From assembly GCF_047495875.1 (NCBI RefSeq), contig NC_092497.1, positions 58,024,977-58,088,976 on the forward strand: a DNA stretch of 64,000 bases, written 5' to 3'. Shown here in pieces: positions 23,401 through 34,560 of this stretch (its first letter is position 1; every line of letters begins with the position of its first letter). This DNA is from Pithys albifrons albifrons (lineage: Eukaryota > Chordata > Aves > Passeriformes > Thamnophilidae). The notes beneath the pieces were generated by a model, which did not search any database, had not been told where the DNA came from, and saw nothing but the letters and a program-made list of their open reading frames with translations. The translations under genes were made by a program, and so were the position numbers.

Positions 23401-26400
23401 AATTACTGAATGCTCTTATTTTCATATCAAACTGCCCTCAAATGTCACTATTTTAATTCTGCCATGGCCATATGACATAGAATCATGCAAGTAGGCTGCA
23501 TTTCCAAAATCTACATTGGGAAATATCTGGTAGGTCAGATCTTATTACACTTTTAAACTGCATTTTCCTCTGAATTGTGCATTTCATAATACACAAGATA
23601 GAATATCAAGGTTGTGCTACACAGTTGTAGTCTGTGCCATTTCATTTACAAATTCAACAAAAGTATTATTCTCTAAAAAAATATCCAAGATGAAACCAAA
23701 CAAAACAAAGCAAAGAAAAACACAAATCCACAAAGAAGCATAGGAACTTGTTATGGTACTGAAATATTCTTATTTTAATTTCCCATCATCACTTATAAAT
23801 ATGCAGTATTATGTTATGAAAAAAATTAACAGAATCCTAAATTTTGGGGAAAATAATAAAAATATATGCCCTAGAAGTAAAATAGCATCTAGGAAATTAT
23901 GGCATTTTCAGAATAAAACAAAATATATGAAGTATAATGCAGGTGGTGAAAAGCATAAGCTAAAGAAACAAACAACTATTAACACCTTGTTCTATGACTG
24001 CAAACTAAAAAGTTGAAAACAAAGACTCTCCTTGGAAGGAAAGTTAGACCTTTCATTTATTCATTGTGTGAGGCAATTTATACCTAACTAGATGACTTGT
24101 TTCTGTGGCTTCTCTGAGTGTGCACATTTAATTGTGCATTAGAAAATATCCTCTCTTCTCTCAGGTCATGATTTAGCTTGTTATTGACAATAATGTAAAT
24201 TTCTGTGTTCTTAGAGCTGCTCTCCAAGAATTTATGAGTTAAACATTTACTAAATATGGAATTGCTAGCATACTTTGCCTTAATTTATTTTTTCAATGTC
24301 ATGTTGCTCGTAATTTTGAATAACTGCTTTTATGTGCTGTGAAGAACAGTAACCATTGTGTATTGTGGTTTTGTTCAAATTCTATTTGTTGTTATGGAAA
24401 CAGCATCCTTATTAAGCTTCCTGTTTTATATCTGCTCTACAAGACATTATTAAAAATGTTCAGCAGCAAAGGTAGAAAGGTAACATAAATTCGAATAATA
24501 CTTGATTTGACTATTATTACTTTACACCTTTAAGATGTCTTAAATAGAAAGTATGCATAACAATTACCAGACACCTCTTCAGTATTCTGGAACTGAGTTG
24601 TTTTGTAATGTTTGATCAGCAATGGTTTTTATATTTCCTTAAATTGGAGTGATGTTTTAAAAAAATGCTCTCTCTAGTTTTACATTATTTCATGTTCTCC
24701 CAATTGTTACAAACAAAATGCATGACTGTGTAAAAGGTGCCAGGGATCCAGTAAAGATGCCTTACATAGGCTGAGGAAGACCTCTTGTTAAATACTGACA
24801 GCACTATTATTTCTTTGTGGAAATTACTAAAACTGAGAAATTTGCTATTAATATTCAAGATTTTAATTTCTGTAGGTTTTTAGTTTTGTGGTTTTCTGTG
24901 AGTTGTGCAGTTCTTTCTTTTTTTTTCCTTCGTCTGTTTTAGGTTTTATTTTGTTAGTTTGTTTGTTTTTTTTTTTAATAAAAGTGAAAGAATCAAGTAC
25001 TGTCCTTTTTCTTTTTTTAATTAAAAAATAATTTTGACAGCTGCTGTCAGGGTACTCTGAGGGTGTCTAGGTTTGGAAGAGTTTTCACTCTGAGAATGCA
25101 AGACAAACATGAGTGAAGGAATAATTGCAGTGCAAAAGCAATAGTAGAGAATGATGGTTTGAAAGATTTTCTGTGTATGTGTTTGGGGTAAGAATCAGTT
25201 TGCAGTGAGAACCTAAATAGAATCAGCAAGGAAGCAAACACAATAAAAAGAAAAGAGAATGAAGACAAGAGAAGAAGCAAGATGCAGGCCACAGAGTAAA
25301 TCAGAGTGGAAACTGCCTAGATATAGTGACTTTGGCCCACAACTTCTTACCTCTGAACCCAGAGCAGTGCTCCAGTGAGGACCTGATGGCAGGGGTCTTA
25401 AAAGTTAACAGAGAAAGTTTTGAAAAATAGTAAAGATGGACAAGAAACATTTTGAAAACTCTGGAGTTTATGGATTCCCACAGTCCATTTTTTCTGCTCA
25501 GAAAGGCTTGCACAAACTGCAATAACTATATGATGGAAAAAAATCTGTGACTAAGTGTTAGGGGTTTACTGAATATCCACACTCCACAGTTTTGTCCTTC
25601 GCTGCTGTCAGATTTCTGTGTCTAGCTGTTTTCTGAACCCTTCCCTCTGTCTTTTTTTCTCGTGCACATACTTGTCTGAGTTCAGAATTTATTGACTGTG
25701 GGCAAAGTACTGACTTCAGTTGTATCCAGCATTTATTACCTAGATTCATTTACTGTAATCCTAATTCAGATTACTTTATTTTTAATCTGCTGTACAAATG
25801 AACATCAAGAGACTGCATAGAAGTAAAGTGAACTCTATCAGGAGGAGGTAAATCATATTAATATTCCTTTTAATATCATGACAGAATTTTAGCCAGAGGC
25901 TCTCAGGAACCTTGAATAGTCTCATTTTCTACTTCAACACAGGCTATGTTTTTCGCCAGTCTGCAAATGAGCAGAAAAATGTGTGTTATGAATTTCAATA
26001 TTAAAATATGTTTCTCTCACTTACTAATTAAAATAGTACAGCCTGAAATCAAAATCAATCAATTACTTGTAAGGTATAATTTTGGGTCAAAAATACAAAC
26101 ATGTATTTTTTCTGTATATACTAAGCTAGAGGTAGCTACTATTGCTTCATGTTGCCTCATTGAAATATATGTCTACACGAACCAGTGTCAAATAAGAAAC
26201 ACAAGTTCTTTTCAGGTTTGAACTAAAGGACACTGATCCAAGCAGAATCACTCCTTTTGGAAAGAATTATTTGCTTTAGGTCATAAATAGAATTACATTT
26301 CCTGATTAATTTTTTTATGTTCACTCTTCCATTTGTCATAAAGAGATTTGGTGTGAATTTAACAAAACTAGATTCTGGTATTTAAACATTTAAAAATCTT

Positions 26401-26590
26401 TATTAAAAAATAAGACAGATAACATATTAGAAAGTGAAAATTAACAGAAATTACTACTTAATATCAACATTAATAAGCTTGTATAATTTCATGTCCAAAA
26501 ATTGGTGACAGGAGACAAACATCTGTTGAAATATAAGGAAGGCATGTAGTATAATCTGGCACAGTACAATTGAATTCCCATAGGAATAAT
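20476..26590. other. Unique AT-rich sequence, no gene seen
   Basis: About 6 kb of very AT-rich sequence with no recognised gene or TE. T-runs occur near 20612-20628, 21688-21700 and 24969-24981. The open frames on either strand (23753-24016, 25047-25749) are short and lack recognisable domains. Confidence 0.55.
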
Positions 26591-26665
26591 TATGGAATCA
26601 TAGAGCATGCTGAGCTGGAAGGGACCCATGAGGATCATTGAGGCAAACTCCTGACCCTGCAAAGG
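26591..26665 (-). mobile_element. CR1 LINE 3' end fragment, minus strand
   Basis: TATGGAATCATAGAG at the left is the octamer end in reverse, followed by GAGCTGGAAGGGACC, GAGGATCATTGAGG and AACTCCTGACCCTGC, the standard reverse-complement CR1 3' UTR. The similarity stops where an LTR begins at 26666, and I did not see the CR1 continue on the far side. Confidence 0.82.
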
Positions 26666-26945
26666 TGTGCTATTTTTGGCTGTGGTTGAGTTCATTTTCT
26701 TCCCAATGGCTCGTATGGAGTTGTGTTTTGGACTTGTCCCAAACACAGGGATGATAATAGAGATGTTTTTGTTGTTGCTGAACAGAGTTTATAGAGAATG
26801 AAGCCTTTTCTGCTTTTCCTACTGCCATGACAAGAAGGTTGGGGTTCCATGGGAGGCTGGAAGGAGATATAGCCTAGACAGGTGACCCCAGCTGATCAAA
26901 GGTGTATTCCAGACCATATGACATCACGCTCAGTGTACAAAGCTT
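26666..26945 (+). mobile_element. Truncated ERVL-type LTR (5' part)
   Basis: The fragment starts TGTGCTATTTTTGGCTGTGG directly after the CR1 fragment, then TTGAGTTCATTTTCTTCCC, a 'GCTGACCCC/GCTGATC' block and CCATATGACATCACGCTCAG near 26917. This series is familiar from a widespread avian ERVL LTR family, by my recollection of its consensus. The expected R/U5 part and a TG...CA end are missing, so only the U3-side portion remains. The TGACATCA near 26919 resembles a CRE/AP-1 site. The right boundary is approximate. Confidence 0.65.
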
Positions 26946-27196
26946 CTGTTTGCCCACTCCTTTTTGCCTGTTCCTATTCATGTGCCTGTTTGCCATGATC
27001 TGGATTGCTTTTGCTCCTTAGAAATGTTTAAATCTCCTGTGATGCTCCTGGCAACACCCTCTCTGTGCCTTGTTGCCTGCTGAGGGTGTCTGGGTCTGAA
27101 CAGGGCTCAGGGCTGCTGTTCAGTTGTCCCCACATAAAGCTTAGCCTAAATCTCACCACCAGTCTTACCTCAATTGCTGGCCTCACTTATATGTTT

Positions 27197-27217
27197 TATA
27201 TATATATATATATATAT
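27197..27217. repeat. (TA)n microsatellite
   Basis: A perfect TA run of about 10 units is followed by GCATGTGTATG. Confidence 0.92.
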
Positions 27218-27807
27218 GCATGTGTATGTTATACGTATGTGCTAGATACAACTGGATTTCATCTTGTAGTTTTGTTTCCAGAGAGTTATGCTGAGATTAT
27301 GAGCAGATTATTTAGGAGCAATGACCAATTATCTTCTACTTTCTTGTGATCTAGGGTAAATTGTAGTCTCATATTGACTCCCCACACTGCATACAAATGA
27401 TTTGTTTAAAAATATTTATAGCACCAAAAGAAGAAAAAAATAGTATCAAGGAGAGAGTACTTTATATATGTTTTTATTTCCTTGAGCTCTGATCTGTAAC
27501 ACAATCCGTAAATTAACAAAGCTCTTAAAATTTTAAGAGGAAAACAGTGCTGAAAATAAATCTTGTCTTTTATAGTTTGTGTTTACTGGAAAGGTATATG
27601 CTTTTCCTGGGTGTAAAATGCCATTCTTGTTACTGAATAAAGTAGAAAAGCAAAATTATAAAATAGTTTTAAAGCTTTTGTATGACTGAAGCAAGTAAAT
27701 TAGGTAGAATGGAGTTAGCTTCAACGAATTTCTTTCATAAAGCACTAATCTAGCTATATTTATACCTTAGATTAAGAAGGGTAATTTCATGTTTAAAATT
27801 GTACAGC

Positions 27808-27900
27808 TTTCTTTTTTTGTGTGTGTGTGTGTGGTTTTGTTTTGGTGGTTTTTTTTTGTTTTGTTTTGGTTTTTTGTTTTGTTTTGTTTTCTTTTTTTTT
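27808..27900. repeat. (TG)n plus T-rich (TTTTG)n tract
   Basis: A perfect TG run (about 8 units near 27819-27833) is followed by GGTTTTGTTTTGG-type sequence and T-runs up to 27900. It is the T/G counterpart of the A/C tract at 14.6 kb. Confidence 0.9.
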
Positions 27901-28339
27901 AAATGAAGACACAGAAAATACTATTTTATAACACACAGTTCAAAGATAATTACAATAACTGGATTTTCTGGTAATTGAACTCTACCAAAAAAGAATATTT
28001 TTCTTTGTGAGAATTAAACATAAGCTCAGAATAGATTGTGGTAATGTAACTCATTATTGTGCAGTCCAACACCTCATACAACATTATTTTGACACTGGTA
28101 GTGTTGCTCTTATGAATTGTTTCAGAGGTATACACAACATCAGATGTTCCAAGCTCTTCAACAGAGAAATGTGAGTCAAAAAAAAAAAAATTCATGTGCA
28201 ATGAAGGGGAAATGGGCTACATTATTTATTCTAGCTACTTAGTAAAGCTGAATCTTAAACCTACACAACTGATTTTAAATTGAGAGATAAAGGAAATAAC
28301 TGCCATTTCTGTTTTTATTCTGATGGAACTAGGCATTAT

Positions 28340-29052
28340 GGGATAATCCCAGACACAAGAACAGACTGGGAGAAGAATTCACAGAGAACAGCTGTACAGA
28401 AGAGGAGTTGAGGGTTGCTGTGGATGAGCAGCTGGACACCATCCAGCCATGTGTGCTCACAGCCCAGGAAGCCAAGTGTGTCCTGGGCTGCATGAAAAGC
28501 AGTGTGGGCAGTAGGGTAAGGTAGGGGGCTCTGCCTCTCTGCTCTGCTCTCATAAGACACCACCCAAAGTACTGCATCGAGTTCTGGAGACCTCAGCACT
28601 AGAAAGATGTGGACCAGTTAGAGTGGGTCCAGAGAAGGCCAGAAACATGGTCAGAGGGATGGAGCACCACTCCTGTGAGGAAAGACTGAGAGAGTTGGGG
28701 TTGTTCATCCTGGAGAAGAGAAGGTCTGGAGTGGTTATTGCAGCCCTTAAGTACATAAGATGGCTTATAAAAAAGAGAGATCGTGATTTTTTATGTGGGC
28801 AGATAGTGAAAGGACAAAGGGGAACAATTATAAACTAGAAAAGGAGAGATTTGGTTTAGATACTAGCAAGAAATTATTTATTTTGAGGGTGATGAGACAC
28901 TCAAACAGGTTTCCCAGAGTAGCTGTGGATGCCCCATCCCTGGAAGTGTTCACCCTGAGCAACCTGGTCTAGTGGGTGGCATCCCTCCTTCTGGCAGAGG
29001 AATTTGAACCAGAAGATCTTTAAGGGCTGTTTCAACTGAGGCCACTCCACAA
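28340..29052 (+). mobile_element. CR1 LINE, 5'-truncated, plus strand
   Basis: The sequence aligns by eye with the end of CR1 ORF2 and the 3' UTR: CCCAGGAAGCCAAGTGTGTC, GGGCTGCATGAAAAGCAGTG, GGTCCAGAGAAGGCC, GGATGGAGCACCACTCCTGT, GAGAGAGTTGGGGTTGTTCA, GCCCCATCCCTGGAAGTGTT, CAACCTGGTCTAGTGGGTGG and GAAGATCTTTAAGGGC. The RT frame is broken by stops and indels. No clear octamer is left at the 3' end, so the right boundary is approximate. Confidence 0.9.
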
Positions 29053-30232
29053 ATATTTTTTTGGACATTCCAAAGTATGACTTTGTAAGATTTATATGTA
29101 ATACTTTAACAGTGGTAATTTGGTATTTAAGTCATGCCTCAACCTGTTACATTCATCTATTAAGCAAAATATGATGACTGTCAAAGTCTAAAGAATAAGT
29201 CTTTAAACATAAAAAATACACTTTTTTCTGATATATATGAATACATCATGACTTTTAGTGAAGTTCTCTCTCACACTTCTTGTGGCAGCACAGCTGGTTT
29301 AAGACTCATCCTTGAGCATAATATTACCTTAAACTGGCTTAAACTTTAGCTATGTTACTTTGATCTCTATGGGATATTTATTTTGGTCTGGTAAGCTCCT
29401 CAATTCCTGGCAAAACAATTAGAATTAAAAAGAAGGGATTATGAAGGTATAAAGCTTAGCAGGATTCATTCTAAGTATGATCTGGAAAGACATTTCTGGT
29501 GTAAGATTTACTTACTATATTTGAATAATTTTAAAACTGATCTCCTTAAATAACTTGATAAGCTCATAAATAAAATTCTTATTCAAATAGTTAGATTATG
29601 TGTATTCTTTGAATGTTTATTAAAAATGCATCTGAGTTCATTTATATGGATTTGGTGACCCAGCACTAAACGGGGTCTCATAAAATGTCTTGTGCCCTCT
29701 GGAAATGTTAACTCCAGATTGTGATTTGCAAATTGTGATTCACAAATTATCATTTGGGAGACTTTATAAAGTGCTTGTCCCTGAATTTTTAAAACTTCTA
29801 TATAAGCTACATTTATGAAGATCCATAATTTTGTTAAAGCTGTTTCTTGTGTCTTTCCTGATTAGAATGTTACAGGCAAAAAAATACATTTTCAATATTA
29901 AGTGCCAAACAATTCTCACATCTTACTAGACCCCATTAAATTAGTATTAAAATTAGATTCATTTTTCAAAGAAAACAAATGGAAAAATGCTTCTTTGAAA
30001 TATTTGTTTTCACCTACCAACACCTTACAGAAATGAGCCCATTTTATTCATCAAATCAGAAGAAGGTTATAGTTATTTAAAACATCAGTGAGAAATGAAG
30101 GCCCTTATGAATGTTATCCTTTATGCAACCTTCCTTGACTGCTTTTATGGAATGTTCATTAACTGCTTGTGTTTCCTGAGTGTTTTACTTTGTAGGTTCA
30201 TTAGTTATACATCCAGCAAGTTAGTAGGTTGC
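29053..30232. other. Unique AT-rich sequence, no gene seen
   Basis: Nothing recognised beyond short A/T runs. Confidence 0.55.
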
Positions 30233-30237
30233 AGCAG
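30233..30237 (+). repeat. Left target site duplication AGCAG of solo LTR
   Basis: AGCAG immediately precedes the LTR start TGTGGTAG and recurs exactly at 30803-30807 after its end. This is a perfect 5-bp duplication, typical of ERVL/class III insertions. Confidence 0.85.
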
Positions 30238-30802
30238 TGTGGTAGTTTTAGCTAGGCCTCAAATTAGCAGGTTCAGAGAGTCTACGTAGATTAGGAGAGA
30301 CAGGGATCACCTGACTTAAGCAACCAAAGAAATATTTCATACCAGGTGATGCAAGCCTGAGATAGGTAGGAGGAGTTTCTCAGTTGCCATCATGTCTGCA
30401 GTGGAGGCAGGATGTGCTGCTGCTGCCCTGCTGCACTGGGCATTGCTCCTGCTGCCTCTAGATCATATTTTGTTTTAGTTTCAGGGAAGTAGAAGCATTT
30501 TATTGTTATGCTCTTTTTTTTGCCTTGCTGGGTGTCTTTTGGGGTGCTTATCGATCTAGAGTGGTGGAATCTGTTTTTCGGTAGGAGGTAGAACATTGTT
30601 GTTATATATAACTTATGTGTGCTATATTTTCTCTTAATTTTCTCTTTTGTGTATAAATATATATAATTAATTTAGGTTTAAACCTTGTTTGAGTTTCCAG
30701 AGTTGTTTTTTTTCTTTCCTTTCTCCCTTTTCTCAGAGGGGAGAGGGAGGCTTTAACACTCTGTGTTGGGCAGTTCGTGTTTTGTCAGCTCAACCCAAGG
30801 TA
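30238..30802 (+). mobile_element. Solo LTR, ERVL-like (family shared with 44.7 kb)
   Basis: The 565-bp element starts TGTGGTAGTTTTAGCT and ends GCTCAACCCAAGGTA, with perfect AGCAG duplications on both sides. It is homologous along its length to the LTR at 44697-45290: CTGACTTAAGCAACC(A), AGAAATATTTCAT, a TGTATAAATATA box (30651-30661) and the terminal TTTTGTCAGCTCAA. The last dinucleotide is TA, where its partner has CA, probably one C-to-T change. No internal viral genes are present. The TATA-like box fits a promoter of + orientation. Confidence 0.88.
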
Positions 30803-30807
30803 AGCAG
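30803..30807 (+). repeat. Right target site duplication AGCAG
   Basis: Exact copy of 30233-30237 directly after the LTR end. Confidence 0.85.
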
Positions 30808-33596
30808 TCAGCTGGAAATAACAATTTTCTTCCAACCTCTACTAAATATTTAAATTTCTTTATGTGGGTGAACCTCCCAGATAGAATGTCTTCACTAAAT
30901 TCTGGCCAGAAATTGAGTGTGTTTGCTTGTTTGTTTTCTTTCTTTTTTTTCTATTTTAATCTGAAAAACTTTTGTGTAAGCAAGATCTAAATATTTGATC
31001 TCAGTAGGATATTTCTGTTGCACAAATACTCTTCTCCCCCCCCCCCTCCTTCCTTCCCCTCTTTTAAACCAAGGAATCTATGTTTTAACAGTATTATACA
31101 CATTAGTGGAAATAGACTCCTATTAATATTGATTTGTATTTCTCAAGTACTTTGTACTGTTTGGACCTTCTCTCTTTCTAAGAATTTTTGAACTTAGGTA
31201 AGTGGTTTTTTGTACTTGGGCATTATTTTACTCTGCAAAATTACTGTTTCTACAGTACCACTCAAGGGTTCATTTTGGATGCTAGTATTATGCTATAAAT
31301 CATGACACACTACAGATGTAAACTACAAGCAGCAAGAAAAATATATAGTTGGCAAAAATAAGTATCTCATCAAATTTACCAGATTTGCTGTTAGAGAAAC
31401 ATTGCAGTTGAGTGTGTGACTGCAAAGAGTATTTACCCATTGTGCTTCAGTCAGTGTCTATGAACCACAAATCCACCAAAAGAGTCCCAAGATTATCTGT
31501 GCTCCCTTTCTTTGTAGTTTTATCTCTAGCATTTTAAATACTGCTTTACAGAGTCTGAGTACCTGAAATTTTCAGAAATACAGTAAAAAATTATAATGAC
31601 ACTTCTGCTAGGCAGCCTCACTCTACTACTAGTTTTATTTCCATAAACAATGCATTAATTGTCATGATGAATAGTAGACCTGGTCATGATTCACTTTGTG
31701 AAGAAGTCAGCTTGTTGAAAATAAACATCATATGGGAACTTGTCACCTGAGCAATTTTTTGAATTAAAGGAAATTGAAGGGTTTTGAGTAATATCAGACT
31801 GAAATGACCCATTTAGAAATAAATAAATAGATAAATTTCATACCAGGTTTTCTTTTTTATTCTTGCCAAAAATAAAGAGTACTAAAAATAAAACATATAA
31901 ATTATGTAGTTAATTTTAATGGCTAGAATTATTACTTTTATTATGAAAATAAAGCACCAAGGTCAAAATGGAAAATAGGAGAGAAAAATCACTTTTATTT
32001 TGCATGATGGTGGCTCTAACAATTTATTCCTTTAGATCTTTCTTCACACATTCTAATAGAACCGAAAGAAAAAAAACAAAATTAAAACATAGGGCACCTA
32101 ACTACCTACCTGCTGAATTTTCGGCTGACTTTTTATTCTACTAATGTTGATTTTGGCTTCCAAAGTATATAAAAGCAATTCCATGCTGTTGATCATTTTC
32201 AGTACCGAGGCAAAATTCAGTGAAAAAAAATTCTGTTCTATGTTAAATTGCATCAGGGGTTAAAATGAGAAACAGAATACATTGTAATACTTTGCAAGTC
32301 TTGTATTTTTTTGGTCACTTTGAGCATCAGCATACAAAGGTATTGTTAATTGTACTCTAAGAAACCCCACAATATCTCTTCAGTTTTGTGTTTCAACTCG
32401 CATATTTTGTGGCTTTATTTTTTATGGCTCCTTGCCTTGCTTCTCAGTTTCAGTCATTTTCACAAATATGGCCATGCAGTTTGGTGATGTGACCTTCTGA
32501 AGTTTAGGGAATAGCTCAGAGGCTGTGCACATGGAGTTAAAAGAGAGATGCAACTGTAGCCAAGGTTCTGACTTTGAAAATGGAAGCCCAACTAATGAAT
32601 AGATTTACAATAACATGACATTGAGGTTGCTGAATTTTCAGCAACCTGTATATTATGCAAACAGCCTTCTGTCAGCTCAGGAAACAAGAGGTCTCAGCAA
32701 GCAAGAATATGTTGATGTAACCAAAGCTAGAATTAACAATTCAAGGTCTTCCAGACACAGTATTAACCTCAGCAGCACAGCATTGAGAAACAACAAATGA
32801 AACTTTCAAAATATTGCAGAAGTAGGTCTTAGAGGACAGCTTAAGTCAAATATAAAAAAGAAGATTCCTGGCTGAAAGGAAAGTGACAAATGTGTTGCCA
32901 TCAATCATGACATATAACAAGGATACAGCTGGTGGTTTGCTTCCTACAGTAGAAACTTGACTTCTTTATATAAAGTTAAGAGATCTGGGGAAAAAAGACA
33001 ACCTGTAAATGAGAGAACATAATAAGCACAGTGGAAATATTCCAAAAAATATCTGAAAGACATGTGTGTGTAGTCACAAGGACACTGACTGCTTCACAAG
33101 GGAGAAGGACAGTTATTAATTTAATGACTTTAAACAAAAAATGTCGCACAGATCTGTCCTTCATGCTCCTTGGATCAACCACATTTTTTACTTCAGGGGG
33201 AAGTACTAAAGACACACATAAACAGAACAGAACAGAACATTCAAAGCACTCAGAATTTCTGCCAAGGCTTTTCCCACTTCTGTCCCAGGAATTACCAATA
33301 TTAACTGAGTCTATGAACATAAGTAAGGAAAGCATACTTGCTGGTCTTGTGACAATATTATCAAATTCTGCAACTACTCCTGGGGTAATATTTAGAAATT
33401 CATACTGTGCATCACTGCAGTCACTGTGAGTAATCTGAAGGTTAGTGGTAATGTGACACAGGTTATGTAAATTATTAATATTTTGGTATATGCTTTAGAT
33501 ATATGGTATAACATTTTAGATAATGAAGCATTTCTGAATTTACAAAAACAGAGCTATTCTTTATGCTTTAATAGTTTACACTATCAGAACCCAGAA
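30808..33596. other. Unique AT-rich sequence, no gene seen
   Basis: The region includes a 37-nt pure pyrimidine tract at 31029-31065 with an 11-C run, and two long frames on opposite strands at 33031-33429 (+, 132 codons) and 32976-33335 (-, 119 codons). Both lack a recognisable domain and mask each other, so I do not call either a gene. Confidence 0.5.
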
Positions 33597-34412
33597 GGTT
33601 AAGACTGCTTATTTTTAGCTTGAGTTTCTGTCTCAACCATCATGTCCTCACATGCAGTTTGTATGCCTGTCTCTACTGTCATGTCCTCAGATGCAGCATG
33701 AACTCCAGTCTCAGTAAAGGTATTCTCTAAAGGGATTTGGGTCCCTGCCTTCGTCACAGCATTCTGATGGCACTGAACTGTGGTTTGGTAAAGCACAGAT
33801 CAAGCCTCAGCCCAGCACTAGAAGTTAACGGCTTTCTTTGGGATAGGCAAGGCATTCTCCTTTCAGGTGGTGACAGGATCACTTGTTCAAGTGCAAAGTC
33901 CCAGGTTGAGACATGATAACCCCCCTTGAAAATTCCTGCACCCAAATACTTCACCACACCCTGACAACCAAGGAACAGCTGCTTCAGGGCACTTGTCAGC
34001 ATTATTTGACCTAAAAAGTTGCCTTCTCTTACACCAGGACAACACTAGATTCTGTTAAATTCATATATATTAGTTATATACCGTATAATTATACAATATT
34101 TATGATATTTATATAGTAAGTAGCTCACATAAGGGTGAATAAGGATCTCATAGGTAGAGGGAGTTGTATGCCCTCATACTCTCACAAGATAGCTCCCCCA
34201 GCACAGCAACGCCATCAATGCAAGGGCAAAGCTAAGAGCCATTCTCTGTATTAGCATATTCCCAAGCCCAGTGAAATCAAGAGACAAGTAGAGCAGCCAA
34301 CTGACTGTGTGATGCACACAAAACTTTGGTGCTTATTAACACCTACATCTATAGCACGCTTAACACACATATGCTGCTGTCTCCTGCTCCATGTTGGTAC
34401 TCCAAAAAGCAC
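33597..34412 (-). pseudogene. Decayed internal region of an LTR retroelement
   Basis: This lies directly internal to the LTR end at 34413-34560 on the minus strand and would be the leader and start of the gag region. It is AT-interrupted and full of stops. Near its distal end the minus frame 33599-33796 is open for 65 codons and contains two 13-residue tandem repeats, ETGVHAASEDMTV and ETGIQTACEDMMV, preceded by AGTQIP. In DNA the CATGTCCTCA motif recurs at 33641 and 33680, a 39-bp period. I do not recognise a defined Gag domain, so the assignment rests mainly on position. It could be another old repeat. Confidence 0.42.
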
Positions 34413-34560
34413 TGTGGTGCATTGATCCTGGTGGACTCTTGGTGCTCACCAAGCCATTCTATCACCCTTCTCTGCAGGAGGACAGGAAAGGGGAAAAAAT
34501 AAAATAGAAAAACTAATGGGTCAATAAAAGGTAATTTAATAAATGTAACAACTCTAGTAA
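34413..34560 (-). mobile_element. ERVL-like LTR 3' end (partial), minus strand
   Basis: In reverse complement the sequence runs ATTAAATTACCTTTTATTGA, a T-rich segment, CTCCTGCAGAGAAGGG, GGCTTGGTGAGCACCAAG, and ends ATCAATGCACCACA at 34413. This matches, from memory, the U5-like end of a common avian ERVL LTR. TTGGTG and CACCAA form a small hairpin. The 5' part of the LTR is missing. Confidence 0.5.

Larger units (their letters stand above)
26946..28339. other. Mostly unique sequence with TA and TG/T-rich repeats
   Basis: A moderately GC-rich stretch to about 27180 is of unclear origin and may be old LTR-derived sequence. A TA microsatellite and a long T/G tract follow (listed). No gene was found. 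Confidence 0.5.
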
